Assembly (NCBI GenBank): GCA_902497185.1
Contig: CABVEG010000101.1
Coordinates: forward strand, 1 to 6,432
Direction: 5' to 3'
Origin: an uncultured Eubacteriales bacterium
GTDB taxonomy: Bacteria; Bacillota; Clostridia; Lachnospirales; CAG-274
DNA: 6,432 nucleotides
Shown: one piece after another, positions 6,429-6,432 of the stretch
Layout: each line of letters starts with the position of its first letter
Numbering within the stretch: position 1 is the first letter of the stretch
The notes under the pieces: model-generated
Database searches by the model: none
The model's input: the letters and a program-made list of their open reading frames with translations, nothing else
Told to the model about the DNA's origin: nothing
Made by a program: the position numbers and the translations under genes

Positions 6429-6432
6429 ACAC

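Noticed and set aside
6187..6432. T-box or other known riboswitch controlling hom
   Set aside because: The predicted hom leader is only about 26 bases, and no T-box consensus is visible on the minus strand.
1..6432. Mobile element, CRISPR array, defence system, tRNA or rRNA
   Set aside because: No transposase or integrase frames, terminal inverted repeats, regularly spaced repeats or structural RNA sequences were seen; the coding content is conserved housekeeping genes plus one small orphan.

Overview
The window looks like an ordinary chromosomal core region of an AT-rich, low-GC Gram-positive anaerobe of the Clostridia, possibly Lachnospiraceae. The evidence is the base composition, strong AGAGG-type ribosome binding sites, the ylbF/ymcA-mutS-mutL gene order typical of Firmicutes, and protein motifs of clostridial type. 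The family-level placement is an inference; no marker gene for taxonomy is present.

Layout, left to right. Positions 1-4213 hold a minus-strand operon read right to left: a YlbF/YmcA-family protein with a cysteine-rich tail (4213-3812), mutS (3792-1198) and mutL (from 1187, running off the left edge after 395 codons). The gaps are 19 and 10 bases, and each gene has a good Shine-Dalgarno site. A near-consensus sigma-A promoter with an extended -10 lies just upstream (4264-4292). MutS recognises mismatches and MutL couples recognition to later repair steps, so the operon is the mismatch repair module. The YlbF-family protein is its usual clostridial/bacillar neighbour, but it belongs to the family of RNA-processing/developmental accessory factors, not to repair.

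Positions 4214-4604 are a non-coding divergent region with promoters in both directions. A small plus-strand gene (4605-4838, 77 aa) follows, probably a winged-helix-like protein of unknown role. It ends at a strong hairpin (4839-4878) that works as a bidirectional terminator. The minus-strand homoserine dehydrogenase gene hom (6186-4909) converges on the same hairpin. Hom is a complete enzyme with a C-terminal ACT domain, has its own extended -10 promoter, and appears to be monocistronic.

Positions 6187-6432 are non-coding. They carry the hom promoter, a 15-base perfect palindrome, a second copy of a diverged 23-base sequence also found in the 4214-4604 gap, and a plus-oriented terminator-like hairpin with a possible competing stem. 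That last arrangement could be the leader of a gene beyond the right edge.

I found no mobile element, CRISPR array, tRNA, rRNA or defence system. The window is mostly housekeeping; the points worth a second look are the small orphan gene, the cysteine-rich tail and the structure of the two intergenic regions.
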